Source: JAJEFO01 sp965221845
GTDB lineage: Bacteria; Pseudomonadota; Alphaproteobacteria; Rhodobacterales; Rhodobacteraceae
Direction of reading: 5' to 3'
Length of the DNA: 64,000 bases
Assembly (NCBI GenBank): GCA_965221845.1
Contig: OZ244919.1
Coordinates: forward strand, 3,720,001 to 3,784,000
This document shows, piece by piece, positions 63,872 to 64,000 of the stretch. Every line of letters begins with the position of its first letter. Within the stretch, counting starts at the first letter, position 1. The position numbers and the translations under genes were made by a program. The notes beneath the pieces are model-generated. The model was given only the letters and a program-made list of their open reading frames with translations. It was not told the origin of the DNA and searched no databases.

Positions 63872-63900
63872 ATTTCAAGCGAGAACTTCAAGCTTGAAAT
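63872..63900. promoter_or_regulatory. palindromic operator
   Basis: ATTTCAAGC (63872-63880) and GCTTGAAAT (63892-63900) form an inverted repeat, and TTCAAGCTTGAA (63887-63898) is a perfect 12-bp palindrome inside it. It lies between the divergent FadB-like and hydroxylase genes, as expected for a MarR-type regulator of aromatic acyl-CoA genes. Confidence 0.6.
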
Positions 63901-63954
63901 AGTCCCGGTTTCGGGCAAGCCTGAAGGCGAATCGACACGAGGGGGAGCGTGCGG

Positions 63955-64000
63955 ATGCGGATTGCCTGCCTTGGCGGCGGACCTGCGGGGCTCTATTTCG
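63955..64000 (+). CDS. start of FAD-dependent hydroxylase gene
   Basis: Only MRIACLGGGPAGLYF is in the window, behind GGGGGAGCGTGCGG. The GxGxxG FAD motif with this N-terminus is typical of salicylyl-CoA 5-hydroxylase and 2-aminobenzoyl-CoA monooxygenase-type flavoproteins, which fits the adjacent acyl-CoA gene. The remainder lies beyond the right edge. Confidence 0.55.
   Translation, partial: MRIACLGGGPAGLYF

Noticed and set aside
1..64000. CRISPR array
   Set aside because: No set of regularly spaced direct repeats; the only tandem arrays are the 7-bp repeat and homopolymers.

Overview
The window looks like a GC-rich alphaproteobacterial chromosome heavily invaded by insertion sequences. 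The alphaproteobacterial call rests on gene content and order: a cobT-cobS-DnaJ-like run next to bolA, full-length pntA-pntB, tig behind a tRNA-Leu, gatB, pepN, and the first codons of a salicylyl-CoA-type flavin hydroxylase. No species can be named from this sequence.

Layout. 1-1.6 kb: gor (partial) and rpiA overlap as an operon. 1.8-9.9 kb: a pile of nested, mostly broken IS elements (ISKra4 holding an IS5 fragment and an IS30; IS4 holding an IS5; IS1634) plus a small ISKra4-type MITE and a short two-gene host remnant. 10-11.3 kb: a lone AAA ATPase. 12-19.5 kb: a surface-glycan locus (two GT8, two FkbM methyltransferases, two GT2, galU, one more methyltransferase) with tandem duplication, a recombination scar and a fall in GC at its right end, closed by a second IS30. 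21.5-41.1 kb: ordinary housekeeping genes (tRNA-Leu, tig, pxpA, ClC channel, aminopeptidase P, cobT, cobS, J-domain protein, bolA, gatB, acyltransferase, pepN, glutamine-amidotransferase-like hydrolase, lyxose isomerase). 41.2-53.6 kb: the most unusual region. Next to a decayed DUF4338 gene sit a 178-bp MITE and two tandem IS1595-family transposons with cargo; the 8-bp target sequence CAATAAAA occurs three times, at their outer boundaries. 54-56.7 kb: an IS5-type transposase and an AAA-ATPase/PD-(D/E)XK protein. 57.3-64 kb: pntA-pntB, a HisC-like aminotransferase, a FadB-like protein cut short at its C-terminus, and the start of the hydroxylase gene behind a palindromic operator.

The candidate new system lies in the IS1595 region. 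Three unrelated small secreted proteins share one leader design: start codon, a few codons, a long poly-C tract read as polyproline, then a normal signal peptide. The tracts are 15, 22 and 18 bases. Counting frames, one gene is ON and two are OFF by exactly one extra C. Two of the genes sit inside cassettes of their own, with matching terminal inverted repeats and flanking direct repeats, and hairpins lie at or beyond the 3' side of all three. The larger transposons also carry an EcoRI-type adenine methyltransferase fused to an HNH nuclease. I read this as mobile, slippage-switched secreted-protein cassettes riding on IS1595-type transposons. The mature proteins are not recognised.
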